Shown: piece by piece, positions 26,118 through 33,537 of the stretch | How positions within the stretch are numbered: position 1 is the stretch's first letter | How the letters are laid out: the number at the start of each line of letters is the position of its first letter | Source of the DNA: Verrucomicrobiota bacterium | Lineage (GTDB): Bacteria > Verrucomicrobiota > Verrucomicrobiia > Limisphaerales > UBA11358 | NCBI GenBank assembly: GCA_028872915.1 | Contig: JAGWNY010000024.1 | Span: 1-43,597, forward strand | DNA length: 43,597 nucleotides | Direction: 5' to 3' | Made by a program: the position numbers and the translations under genes | Notes under the pieces: generated by a model | What the model was told of the DNA's origin: nothing | What the model saw: the letters and a program-made list of their open reading frames with translations, nothing else | Database searches by the model: none

Positions 26118-26146
26118 TTGACGATTTGTCAGAAAGGTGTTTTATT
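26118..26146 (+). promoter_or_regulatory. Candidate promoter of the toxin-antitoxin operon
   Basis: TTGACG at 26118-26123 and TTTATT at 26141-26146 are 17 bases apart, close to a sigma-70-type consensus. The antitoxin ATG at 26153 lies about where transcription would begin, so the message could be leaderless, or translation could start at the second ATG (26165). Confidence 0.45.
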
Positions 26147-26152
26147 CAGGGC

Positions 26153-26383
26153 ATGGAAACGATCATGTTCAAGGTCGAAGATGGCACCAAAGCCCGCCTC
26201 AAACGCCTGGGCAGGATGTCCACCGTGCTCCGCGGTCAGGTTGAGAAACTTTTGGCTGGCAAAAGTGATGAAGAAACTGCTTATGCCAAGGCGGCTGGTT
26301 TGTGTGGGATATTCTCCGGCCCGACGAACGCATCAATCACGCGCGATCACCGAAAAAAATATGCCCCAAAGGGTCCTCATTGA
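26153..26383 (+). CDS. Putative antitoxin (VapB-like)
   Basis: 76-aa small basic protein preceding and overlapping the PIN toxin gene by 23 bp, the normal order for VapBC-type pairs. The N-terminal part METIMFKVEDGTKARLKRLG, followed by an arginine/leucine-rich helix to residue ~45, could form a ribbon-helix-helix or similar DNA-binding fold. The tail (SITRDHRKKYAPKGPH) would contact the toxin. Family is not recognised outright; the call depends on position and size. ATG 26165 is an alternative start. The pair lies between the two argJ repeats and appears foreign to the arginine locus. Confidence 0.6.
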   Translation: METIMFKVEDGTKARLKRLGRMSTVLRGQVEKLLAGKSDEETAYAKAAGLCGIFSGPTNASITRDHRKKYAPKGPH

Positions 26384-26777
26384 CGCGGGACCGATCGTGG
26401 GTTTTTTCGTATGCACGGACCTGCATCACAATTGGTCCGTGGAACAGTTCAAACTCTTCAGACCATTTTTTACGTGCGAAGCTGTTTTAGCGGAGGCGTG
26501 CGCCCGTCTGGAGTACTTTGGTTTTGAGCAAAGCCGCGTTGTTGATTTGCTCGCAGCGGGGGCAGTGACGGTGGACTTCGCGATCGTGCCACACGCCGAC
26601 CGCGTTTCCCGGCTGATGAAAAAATATGCGGATCGCCCGATGGATTTTGCGGACGCCTGCCTGGTGGCAATGACGGAACGTTTTACCGACTCTCTTTTGA
26701 TTACCACCGACGCCGGTGATTTTTCGATCTATCGGCGGCATGAACGCGAAGTGATTCCGTTCAAATCACCGGCATGA
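26361..26777 (+). CDS. PIN-domain ribonuclease toxin (VapC-like)
   Basis: 138-aa PIN-domain protein, expected to cleave RNA with Mg2+/Mn2+. Conserved acidic positions are visible: D in VLIDAGPIVGFF near residue 8, E in AVLAEACARLEYFG, D in MDFADACLVAMTERF and D in LLITTDAGDFSIYR. Length and layout fit VapC toxins. A longer frame (from 26118) passes through the antitoxin gene out of frame, so ATG 26361 is chosen; it overlaps the antitoxin end by 23 bp, implying translational coupling. Target RNA is unknown. The pair sits within the segment bounded by the duplicated argJ 3' ends and could help that segment persist. Confidence 0.85.
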   Translation: MPQRVLIDAGPIVGFFVCTDLHHNWSVEQFKLFRPFFTCEAVLAEACARLEYFGFEQSRVVDLLAAGAVTVDFAIVPHADRVSRLMKKYADRPMDFADACLVAMTERFTDSLLITTDAGDFSIYRRHEREVIPFKSPA

Positions 26778-26783
26778 TTCCCG

Positions 26784-26798
26784 CAGTCGCGGCGACTG
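26784..26798. repeat. Short palindrome after the toxin gene
   Basis: CAGTCGC-G-GCGACTG at 26784-26798 is a perfect inverted repeat six bases after the toxin stop and about 45 bases before repeat copy B. It could be a weak terminator, a regulator site, or part of a junction; no T-tract follows. Confidence 0.45.
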
Positions 26799-26842
26799 AG
26801 GCTGTTATTGGTGCGAACTGGACGGATTGCGAGTTTCGCCGC

Positions 26843-27120
26843 CGGAGGCAGGGGTGGACATCGGTTACGGAGCGCCCGGCGGGAAAAAGATTGCGTGGAG
26901 CGTGAAGGGCGGGCGTCCGACGGCGGTGTCGTTCGAGTCCTTACGCGCGGCGGTGGCTCCCGATGAATTTGAACTGCACATCCGGTTGAATGCCGGGAAG
27001 GCCGGCGCGGTTATTTACGCGGCGGACCTGACGGAGGACTACGTGGCATTTAACAAGGGCGACCTGGGGGATCCGGCGTCAATGGGAGGGTGAATGCGGG
27101 CGGCCAAAAGCCCGCTTTGG
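26843..27120 (+). repeat. Direct repeat copy B (argJ 3' end plus terminator)
   Basis: Second copy of the 278-bp repeat, including the argJ stop codon (27091-27093) and terminator hairpin (27096-27118). It is collinear with copy A and in the same orientation. Sequence on either side differs from that around copy A, so the boundaries are sharp. Confidence 0.95.
26845..27093 (+). pseudogene. argJ 3'-end fragment
   Basis: The fragment encodes the last 82 residues of ArgJ (from EAGVDIGYGAPGG to PASMGG), identical in protein sequence to the intact gene's C-terminus but lacking the rest. The three nucleotide differences seen are all silent. An in-frame extension upstream (MRVSPP) comes from non-homologous DNA. 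It is unlikely to make a functional protein because the catalytic Thr region is absent. It is either the displaced original 3' end of argJ or a secondary copy. Confidence 0.9.
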
Positions 27121-27158
27121 ATGCGGCCATCCCGGGACGCTTCCACACTTTCGCGCTC

Positions 27159-27183
27159 CAAAGCACTTTTTACCCATTACAAA
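27159..27183 (-). repeat. Dispersed 25-bp repeat, copy 1
   Basis: The 25 bases at 27159-27183, starting CAAAGCACTTTTTACCC, are the exact reverse complement of 43462-43486. Similarity continues weakly on one side (GAGAAACC here against GAGGAACC there). It lies between the argJ fragment and the barrel gene stop. Confidence 0.85.
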
Positions 27184-27229
27184 GGTCGAGAAACCCTGTT
27201 TTGTCATGCGACGCCAACCCAGATCGAAC

Positions 27230-29662
27230 TCACGGCCATTTATATACGAGTGTTGCGAAGATACCATGCGCGGTGAAGTTGTTCACGTTGCCGGCGCCGG
27301 GTTCGGAATAGTCTGAAAATTGGTAGCGCAAACCGCCGGACAACCGTTTGGTGAGTTGCCGCGCCAGGCCAACGCGCAGTTCATGGCGGGTGAAATCGAG
27401 GCCCAGCGGAAGTCCCGTCGTGTTGTTTTGTCCATAGGTGGCTTGCGAAAAGGCGTAGCTGGCATTCAAATCCGTTTTGGCGTTGAGCGCAAATCCGGCG
27501 CTCGCGGTGATTGTGTACGTGTTTCCAAAATAGGGAACAACTTCGGGCGAGGCGGCGCTGCCGGTAGTCGCGCGGGAATAGCCGCAGGTGAACGCGCCTG
27601 AGAAGTAAAACCGCGGCACGGGCGTGAACATCAAATTTAATCCGAAATCATCCGATTGGGTGCGGCCATCAAGAACCGGCCCGCCCGGCGAAGCCGTGCT
27701 GCCGTTGAAATTGGTCGCGGCGGCGGTGGCGCTCGAATAACGCGACTCGCTCCAACGATAAGTGAGCCGCGCCTGCAACCAAAACACAGGTTGTAGGACG
27801 AGGTGTCCGGCGATTTCGTCGAGCGCGATGTCGCGGTGAGTAATGAACGCGGGGTAGCCGTTGCCGGGTTCGGCCATGAGGTTGTTGTAGCCGGTGCGGC
27901 TGTCGCGGCGGCGGCAGTGGCCGCCGAATTCCAGCCAGGACCAAGGCGATGAGGTGAAGCCGGCGCGGGCGTCATAGAAATGATTGAGGGCGTCGGTGCG
28001 CTGGCCGATGGCGTTCACCCCGTCATAGGCGGCGATACCGCCGTTCGCGGCGTCGGTTTGTCCGACGCTTTCCTGTTGCAGCCGCGCCCCGGCGAAGACC
28101 ACGGTGCGCGGCAAGCGGTTGAATTGCGCGTCGAGATTTTCCGAAAATTCGGCCTGATCCTGGTTGGCGCTGACCGTGCCGGGGATGACGGGACCCGGAT
28201 CGCCAAAATCCAGGGCCACATCGCCCAAGCCCCGTTCGCGAGTCCATTCGGCTTGCCCGGCGGCGGACAGGCTCAATCCTTTCAGCGGGGTCATCAGGGT
28301 GGCGAGACTGGCCACGCGCGAATCGCGTTTCAACGTGACGCCGTCCGTTCGCCAATAGGCGCCGGGGATTGGCGCGCCGGTGTTATCGGCGCCGATGAGA
28401 TTGAAATAGGTTGCGCCATCGAAACGGGAATACAAACCGCCGGCGGAAACGCGCCACCAATCCGTTAATTGCCTGGCGACGTGGAAAGTGTTCGCGCCCA
28501 GCGTGTAGGTTGCTTTCTGATTCATCCGCTGTTCAAGCCCGATCATCGGGAACGCGGGAGTGTCGTCGCGGGATTCGCCGAGGCGATAGAACTCGCCGCG
28601 CGCGCGGTCTTCCAACTCCCAGCCACGCCAGTCATACGTGATGTCCAGCTTCAGAACGTGCGTGTGCTCATTGAGGCCTTCGGCGTTGGGATAAATGCTT
28701 TTGACGCCGCCGTTCCGGGAAACCGCGCCCCACGCCAGTGAAGCTTCGTTGCCCCGTCTGAATTGGTATTCATAACCCAAAACAATTTGCGGCCAATGCG
28801 GCAGCGCAAGACCGAAGTTCACCCACGCCCGGCCAATGTCCAGGTGCAAATCGCGGTTCAGCAAAAACGCGGACGGAGTGAAGCCCGGATAATATCCGCC
28901 GGTATCGTCGTAATATTTTCGCCACTCTTCAAAACCGCCGTGAATAAAACCCACCTTGTTCCTGTCCAGCGCCAGCGACAGTTTGAAATCATTTTCGGGA
29001 ACGAGCGCGTGACCGGCGATGGAAAGCTTCTCGTCAGGACTGATTTGTTCCGCGGCTGAAAAATATTCCGCGCCGCCGCCGAAGCCTTCTGGCATGCCTT
29101 CAAGTTCGCGGAATTTTTTTTCATTGCCATGAACGCCAATCCAGCGCAACGCCGGCGTGACTGAAAAAACCAGCGCGGGCGGCGGGGCGTTGCTGCCCCA
29201 GGGCGCGCCTTCATCAATCCACGCGCGCAAGGTGGCGATTTGCGCCGGGGTCAACGGTTTGCCGGCGTCGGAGGGCGGCATTTGAATGTCCGGGTCCAGA
29301 CCGGCCACGTAGCGGATTAACATGCTTTGGCCGCCGCGGCCGGGGACGATGTCGTTGGTGTTGTCGTCGCCGCCCTGCAACGCCTCGGAGCGGAGGTCGA
29401 GGCGGAAATCGCTGTGGGGTTTTTCCGGGCCGTGGCAGCGGAAGCAGGATTGCTCGAAAATGGGACGGACGTCGCGGTTGAAGGAAATTTTTTTGCCAGC
29501 AGGAATTGAGTTGGTTTCGGCGGCGGAAGCGCCGCACAAAATTCCAAGTTGCAAAATCCAAATTCCAATTAAACTCCAGGTTCCAAACTTCACGGCGGAG
29601 CCGCATTGGAGCTTGGGGCTTCTTTGGAACCTGGAACCTGGAGTTTGGAACTTCTCATTCAT
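27230..29662 (-). CDS. Outer-membrane beta-barrel fused to a planctomycete-type cytochrome c domain (MtrB/PioB-like)
   Basis: 810-aa fusion. A signal-like hydrophobic stretch (about 29-47) precedes a single-haem domain, with CFRCH at residues 73-77 and a candidate axial Met in IQMPPSDAG near 128. Residues about 190-810 look like a large outer-membrane beta-barrel, with alternating aromatic/polar strands (for example GYEYQFRRGNEASLAWGAV). MtrB/PioB-type barrels of this size hold a multihaem cytochrome for trans-envelope electron transfer, and the upstream gene encodes a DmsE/MtrA-like cytochrome with no gap between them. The barrel family is inferred from size, strand pattern and partner; fusion of a haem domain to such a barrel is unusual. 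Alternatives include a general porin. Confidence 0.65.
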   Translation of the reverse strand: MNEKFQTPGSRFQRSPKLQCGSAVKFGTWSLIGIWILQLGILCGASAAETNSIPAGKKISFNRDVRPIFEQSCFRCHGPEKPHSDFRLDLRSEALQGGDDNTNDIVPGRGGQSMLIRYVAGLDPDIQMPPSDAGKPLTPAQIATLRAWIDEGAPWGSNAPPPALVFSVTPALRWIGVHGNEKKFRELEGMPEGFGGGAEYFSAAEQISPDEKLSIAGHALVPENDFKLSLALDRNKVGFIHGGFEEWRKYYDDTGGYYPGFTPSAFLLNRDLHLDIGRAWVNFGLALPHWPQIVLGYEYQFRRGNEASLAWGAVSRNGGVKSIYPNAEGLNEHTHVLKLDITYDWRGWELEDRARGEFYRLGESRDDTPAFPMIGLEQRMNQKATYTLGANTFHVARQLTDWWRVSAGGLYSRFDGATYFNLIGADNTGAPIPGAYWRTDGVTLKRDSRVASLATLMTPLKGLSLSAAGQAEWTRERGLGDVALDFGDPGPVIPGTVSANQDQAEFSENLDAQFNRLPRTVVFAGARLQQESVGQTDAANGGIAAYDGVNAIGQRTDALNHFYDARAGFTSSPWSWLEFGGHCRRRDSRTGYNNLMAEPGNGYPAFITHRDIALDEIAGHLVLQPVFWLQARLTYRWSESRYSSATAAATNFNGSTASPGGPVLDGRTQSDDFGLNLMFTPVPRFYFSGAFTCGYSRATTGSAASPEVVPYFGNTYTITASAGFALNAKTDLNASYAFSQATYGQNNTTGLPLGLDFTRHELRVGLARQLTKRLSGGLRYQFSDYSEPGAGNVNNFTAHGIFATLVYKWP
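29571..29646. repeat. Inverted repeat in the 5' end of the barrel gene
   Basis: AAACTCCAGGTTCC (29571-29584) and GGAACCTGGAGTTT (29633-29646) are perfect 14-bp complementary arms 48 bases apart. They lie in the DNA encoding the first ~30 residues, surrounded by further CCAGGTTCCAA-like repeats. The pattern looks like spacer repeat DNA recruited into the coding sequence. Confidence 0.7.
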
Positions 29663-30451
29663 TCAGTATCTCAGCCGCGGGTCCGCGTCCGAGCCATGAA
29701 TGGCGGTGTGGCAGGACCAGCAGTCGCCCATTTGCAGCAGCGGCGTGTGGTCCACGTTGCCGATGAAGATCTGGCCGGCGGGCGTCCGGGTCTGGGCGTG
29801 GCAGCGAAGACACAAATTGTCATCGGCCTCCGCCAGGAGGGCGCGGTTGACGGAGCCATGCGGGTTGTGGCAGACCGTGCAGCCTTCGCGCCCGGCGGGA
29901 TGCTCGAAAACAAACGGTCGCGTCTGCTCGCGGTGGCATTGGGCGCAGTTTTCATTTCGCCGAGCCATCGCCAGGCCGCCGTCCGCGGGTTTGAAAATGT
30001 CGCCGCCATGCGGGTCGTGGCAGTCGGCGCAACTCATCCGGCCCTCGATGACGGGATGATGATCGGGCAATTCAAATTCCGCGCGGACCTGAAGATGGCA
30101 GCGGAAACAGGCGTCCGGATTTTTGCCTGGATTGATGATGAACTTCGCGCCGCCGCCGTCCGCGACGTGCCGGCTGCCCGGCCCGTGGCAGGCTTCGCAG
30201 GCAACGCCAGCGGGTGCGGCGAGGTTTTCAACAACCAGACGGGCGTGCGGGCTGGCCGGAAATTCGCGGACGATTTGCGCGTGGCATTGGGCGCAGACCT
30301 GGTTGCCGACGAAATGCGCGCCGGGAATCTCCAGCGGCGCGACCTCGGCCGTCGGCGTGGTCGAACAGGAATTGAACAATAACAAAGCGGCGCCCCCGGC
30401 AACGACCGGGAACATTGCCACGGCTGCCGTCCGTTTCAATTTCACTGGCAA
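29663..30451 (-). CDS. Octahaem c-type cytochrome, DmsE/MtrA family
   Basis: 262-aa exported cytochrome with eight CxxCH haem sites at about residues 53, 85, 115, 141, 169, 191, 214 and 244. The N-terminus (VAMFPVVAGGAALLLFNSC) is a signal peptide, possibly a lipoprotein type ending at the Cys. Blocks recalled from DmsE/MtrA-type decahaem proteins are present: CEACHGPGSRHV, CADCHDPHGG, FVFEHPAGREGC, CHNPHGSVNRALL and CHTAIHGSDADP. Two hemes fewer than the decahaem relatives suggests an N-terminal shortening. It would pass electrons through the MtrB-like barrel encoded next. It ends directly before the barrel start and begins 11 bp after the SCO1 gene. Confidence 0.88.
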   Translation of the reverse strand: MPVKLKRTAAVAMFPVVAGGAALLLFNSCSTTPTAEVAPLEIPGAHFVGNQVCAQCHAQIVREFPASPHARLVVENLAAPAGVACEACHGPGSRHVADGGGAKFIINPGKNPDACFRCHLQVRAEFELPDHHPVIEGRMSCADCHDPHGGDIFKPADGGLAMARRNENCAQCHREQTRPFVFEHPAGREGCTVCHNPHGSVNRALLAEADDNLCLRCHAQTRTPAGQIFIGNVDHTPLLQMGDCWSCHTAIHGSDADPRLRY

Positions 30452-30462
30452 TTTTTCCTGAT

Positions 30463-31392
30463 TTAACGAGAAACGATTGTTCGGTTTGTCACCTCGGCGG
30501 CTTTGATGATTTGGCCAACAATTTGGTCCGACAAATCGCCGCTCATCGGGAAAACCATTTGCAAATGGCCGGCGGCGTTCACGATTAGCGTGCGGAAATT
30601 GTGTGTGATGGTGCCGTTGTCCGGATCATAAATCAAGCCGCAGGCGCGCGCGAGTTCGCGGATTTTTTCCGGCGGGCCGGTCAGAAAACTCCAGTGGTTC
30701 GGATCGTAATCGTGGCTTTCGGCGTAGGATTTCAGGACGGCGGGCGTGTCAAAGGCCGGATCAAAGGAAATGGAGATGAAATGCCAGTTGGCCGGGGCGT
30801 TGGTGATCGCCTCGATTTTGTGCTCGGCTGCTTCAAAATTTTCCGAGAGCCGGGGGCAGGCGTTGGGCAGCGGACAGCGCGTGTAAAAGAAGGTGACCGC
30901 CAGCGCCTGCCCGCGGAAATCGTTCAAGCTGACGGCGTGGCCGAGTTCGTTGGTGAACTGGTAATACAGGAGCGGATTCGAGTTGGCAATCGGCGCCGCC
31001 GCTTTGGGGGCGAGGGGCGTTTTGCTTTCCGGCAACGAAACGGTTCCGATTCGTTTAATCCCGTCCACCCAACTGTCCGTTTCCGTGACGTGCAGCCGAA
31101 ACGTGATTTCATCGCCCCGCTTCAAACCCGCCCATTCGGTTTTGTCCCTCGCCTTGAACGGCATCGTCATGGCCGCCATGTAATTGGGAATCGCCTCGTG
31201 CCGGATCACCACCGTTTGCTCCTTGCGGATAAGTTCCAGCACCACGCCCTTTCCGGCAAATGTCCGCGCGCCTGTTTCATAGCGGCCGCGAGCCGGGGAA
31301 TCCGCGGCCGCTTTCGCGTTGAATGAAAGCGCCAGGACCGAAATCAGCCCAATCAACGGCCACGTCTCTATTTTCAGGATTTGAATGATCAT
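30463..31392 (-). CDS. CusF-like plus SCO1/SenC copper-handling fusion protein
   Basis: 309-aa exported protein. An N-terminal hydrophobic segment (about 10-28) is followed by a CusF-like copper-binding domain (about 45-120; IRHEAIPNYMAAMTMPFKARD). The second domain is SCO1/SenC (about 135-300), with FFYTRCPLPNACPRLSE carrying the two metal/redox Cys (C-x5-C variant) and the conserved His in GTITHNFRTLIV. SCO1 proteins deliver copper to oxidases or reduce thiols; with the adjacent cupredoxin this suggests copper chemistry in the same pathway. It lies 37 bp after the cupredoxin gene and 11 bp before the cytochrome gene. Confidence 0.88.
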   Translation of the reverse strand: MIIQILKIETWPLIGLISVLALSFNAKAAADSPARGRYETGARTFAGKGVVLELIRKEQTVVIRHEAIPNYMAAMTMPFKARDKTEWAGLKRGDEITFRLHVTETDSWVDGIKRIGTVSLPESKTPLAPKAAAPIANSNPLLYYQFTNELGHAVSLNDFRGQALAVTFFYTRCPLPNACPRLSENFEAAEHKIEAITNAPANWHFISISFDPAFDTPAVLKSYAESHDYDPNHWSFLTGPPEKIRELARACGLIYDPDNGTITHNFRTLIVNAAGHLQMVFPMSGDLSDQIVGQIIKAAEVTNRTIVSR

Positions 31393-31429
31393 GCTCCTGG
31401 TGGGGCGGCGCGGTTTGAAACGAGGCGCA

Positions 31430-32299
31430 TCATGGATTCGGCAGACGGCCGACGCGGTAAAACGCCGGATTGCCCGTCGCGTTTGTGTCGTCGAAGGTTA
31501 CAGGACTGCCGCCCGCCTGGTTGGTGCCGAGGGTCGTCCAATTGCTGCCGCTCAAATCGTCGGATCGCTGGACAATGTAATTCAGACCGGCGTTCGCGGT
31601 ATAATTGAATTGAAAATGCGCCGGGGGCAAAAACCGCGGACTGCTGAGAACAACCGGCGCCGCCGCGACCACGTGAATCGCAACGGAATCCGTGGCAGTC
31701 ATCCCGCTGTCGTTGGCGGCCACGGCGGAGAAGGAGTAATCCGCGGCAGTCAGATTGTTGACCGGCACGGAATAGGGGCTTGTTGTCACATCGCCCAGCG
31801 AGGTTGTGCCTTGGAAAAATTCGACATTGGTAACCGTTCCACCCATATCCGAGGCGGTCGCCGTTAAGGGGAAGGATGCCGGCGCGCTGAAGGTGGTGTT
31901 GTTGGTCGGGTTGGTGATGGAAACGGTCGGCGGCAGGGTGGGCGGAGCGACATTGACGGTGCCAGTCATGCCCTCGGAGTAATGAATCGAACAATAAAAG
32001 GGAAAACTGCCGGCGGAGGGGAAACTGTTGGTGAACGAGTGCGGTTGATTGTTTACACCCGAATCCCATAATCCGTCCGGTGTTCCACTACTGCCGCTGG
32101 TCGTGGAATGGAAATTGCCCTGCCAGGTCCAGATGATCTGATCGCCCGGATTGATGCCGACCACGGCGGGCGAAAAGGTCAAAGAGCCGCCTGCCCCTAC
32201 CAACACGTTGGTCGTTGCGGCGGACCCGGATGGCGGACTGGCCAGACCCAATGAAAAGGCCGCCGCCGCCGCCCCAAAATTTTTTGTCGAAAATATCAT
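31430..32299 (-). CDS. Secreted plastocyanin-like cupredoxin with Ig-like domain
   Basis: 289-aa secreted protein. After a signal peptide (residues 1-28) comes a plastocyanin-type domain with probable copper ligands H64 (GNFHSTTS), C103, H106 and M111 (FYCSIHYSEGM). A bacterial Ig-like module follows (about 120-215; PPTVSITNPTNNTTFSAP). The C-terminal part (about 235-289) has IVQRSDDLSGSNWTTLG and AFYRVGRLP, a terminal module common in verrucomicrobial secreted proteins as I recall. The frame extends to 32428 through a REP-like repeat; ATG 32299 is chosen for the signal peptide. It leads the run cupredoxin-SCO1-cytochrome-barrel. Confidence 0.85.
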   Translation of the reverse strand: MIFSTKNFGAAAAAFSLGLASPPSGSAATTNVLVGAGGSLTFSPAVVGINPGDQIIWTWQGNFHSTTSGSSGTPDGLWDSGVNNQPHSFTNSFPSAGSFPFYCSIHYSEGMTGTVNVAPPTLPPTVSITNPTNNTTFSAPASFPLTATASDMGGTVTNVEFFQGTTSLGDVTTSPYSVPVNNLTAADYSFSAVAANDSGMTATDSVAIHVVAAAPVVLSSPRFLPPAHFQFNYTANAGLNYIVQRSDDLSGSNWTTLGTNQAGGSPVTFDDTNATGNPAFYRVGRLPNP

Positions 32300-32325
32300 A
32301 AGAATCGTTGGAAAAGTTTTTGCGC

Positions 32326-32407
32326 GGTAGTGGCGCGGGCGTCCCGCCCGCGAGTTTCTAAAACCATGATTGTTGAAACACACAGGCCGGATGCCTGTGC
32401 CACTACC
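32326..32407. repeat. REP-like composite palindrome
   Basis: Outer arms GGTAGTGGC (32326-32334) and GCCACTACC (32399-32407) are perfect inverted repeats. Inside lie two smaller palindromes, CGCGGGCG-TC-CCGCCCGCG and CAGGC-CGGA-TGCCTG. The layout resembles REP/BIME-type dispersed elements. It sits in the gap between the 146-residue protein gene and the cupredoxin gene; no other copy was seen in the window. Confidence 0.75.
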
Positions 32408-32434
32408 CCGGCGCCGTCCAAATCCCATCTTGGT

Positions 32435-32875
32435 TTATGGTTTTTGTCCGACCAGCGGGCACCAATACACTTCGCCCGTGGGCGTGAGCGTGATTTCGCC
32501 GCCGGCGGCCGCCGCAAGCACTTCATTGTCCGAAAAGAACTGATGCGGCGTGTTTCCGGAGGTGAAGGAGATTTGCACTTCCTCCCATACCGGGTTGAAA
32601 CCGTCGCCTGGAATGGCGTCAATCACCGAAATGAAGGGCTCCCCTCCGGGCAATCCGGGGTCGGATTGGTCAATGAAGTTGATCTGCGAATTGTGCTGGA
32701 GCAGCGATTTTTCCGCCGCCGGCGGGAATTCGACAAATTGGATGGCGAACAGGTTGCCATCGTAATACGCCGGAATTTCGCTGGCCGCGCCGTTTCCGCT
32801 TCCAGCCCGCGCGCTGGCGGCGAGCGCCAGCGCCAAGCCGGCCGCGCCGAAGAATTTGAGAGTCTGTTTTTTCAT
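32435..32875 (-). CDS. Small secreted protein of unknown function, ECF-motif controlled
   Basis: 146-aa protein with a signal peptide (MKKQTLKFFGAAGLALALAASARA). The mature part includes SEIPAYYDGNLFAIQFVEF, INFIDQSDPGLPGG, SVIDAIPGDGFNPVWEEVQISF and GEITLTPTGEVYWCPLVG. I do not recognise a named function. One Cys near the C-terminus is the only obvious metal or redox residue. The frame runs to 33304 but the upstream part is noise; ATG 32875 has an aaagga ribosome site. A CGGGAACAA-N15-CTCTCA element lies upstream at 32954-32983 on the same strand. A REP-like repeat separates it from the cupredoxin gene. Confidence 0.75.
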   Translation of the reverse strand: MKKQTLKFFGAAGLALALAASARAGSGNGAASEIPAYYDGNLFAIQFVEFPPAAEKSLLQHNSQINFIDQSDPGLPGGEPFISVIDAIPGDGFNPVWEEVQISFTSGNTPHQFFSDNEVLAAAAGGEITLTPTGEVYWCPLVGQKP

Positions 32876-32953
32876 AATTCGATCCTTTCGTTTGTTGTCC
32901 TTTGTCAATGGCTCCGCCATTTTTCCACCCGGAAAGGGCTGGCCACGCAGGGA

Positions 32954-32983
32954 TGAGAGGAACGAAAGCAAACTTTGTTCCCG
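32954..32983 (-). promoter_or_regulatory. Predicted ECF promoter, secreted-protein gene
   Basis: On the minus strand CGGGAACAA begins at 32983, and CTCTCA occupies 32959-32954, exactly 17 bases after GGAAC. The same motif pair with the same spacing precedes the haem-binding gene and the sigma-factor gene. GGAAC-type -35 elements are typical of ECF sigma factors. Confidence 0.7.
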
Positions 32984-33024
32984 GAAAAGTTCTTCAGTAA
33001 CGGGAATAAGTTTGGTGTGGAGTA

Positions 33025-33489
33025 TCATTTCTTGGCGGCGCCTCGCAATTTGGCGGCGGTGGCGTCGGTCCAGTCCATGATTTTCTTCCGTTGCGCTTCG
33101 GTAAGGCGCGCGTCGGCGTGAATCAGCGTGTATCGTTTTAGCGGCATTTCGCGGTAGTCGAGCGCTTCGTTGATCCGTTCCAGTTGCCGGGCGGCGCGGC
33201 GGGGATCGGCCGGCCAGTCGGAAAGTTCCAAGTGTTCGCGTCCGTTCTTTACGTCTGACACAATGAACCACGAAACTGGCGCCACGTGGGCATACCACGG
33301 CCACTTGGTTTCATACGAATGGCAGTCGTAGCACGCGGCGTGGATCACGGCAGCGACGTCCCCAGGTGGATGGGCGGCGGTGACAAAATCGTTTTTCACC
33401 GGCGGGTTGGTGCGCGGTGGATTAAACAGTTGCAGCGACGCGAAAACCGCGAACGCTCCGGGCAAAACCCATTTCAAAAGCTTCTTCAT
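33025..33489 (-). CDS. Secreted/anchored haem-binding protein (single CxxCH)
   Basis: 154-aa protein with an N-terminal hydrophobic segment (KKLLKWVLPGAFAVFASLQL). A single haem site, CYDCH at 53-57, lies in AACYDCHSYETKWPWYAHVAPVSW, matching the haem-binding domain (Haem_bd) common in Bacteroidetes and Verrucomicrobia. The C-terminal part contains YREMPLKRYTLIHADARLT, where a Met may ligate the haem. The frame extends to 33519 but ATG 33489 with the signal is chosen. It is divergent from the ECF sigma gene and has the shared ECF motif upstream at 33508-33537. Confidence 0.85.
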   Translation of the reverse strand: MKKLLKWVLPGAFAVFASLQLFNPPRTNPPVKNDFVTAAHPPGDVAAVIHAACYDCHSYETKWPWYAHVAPVSWFIVSDVKNGREHLELSDWPADPRRAARQLERINEALDYREMPLKRYTLIHADARLTEAQRKKIMDWTDATAAKLRGAAKK

Positions 33490-33507
33490 GTTGTCAGGCC
33501 TTGCCAG

Positions 33508-33537
33508 TGAGAGTTTCAAGAAAAAGAATTGTTCCCG
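33508..33537 (-). promoter_or_regulatory. Predicted ECF promoter, haem-binding gene
   Basis: On the minus strand CGGGAACAAT runs 33537-33528 and CTCTCA occupies 33513-33508, 17 bases after GGAAC. The ATG of the haem-binding gene is at 33489, about 18 bases beyond. The -35 half forms one arm of the divergent inverted repeat. Confidence 0.72.
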
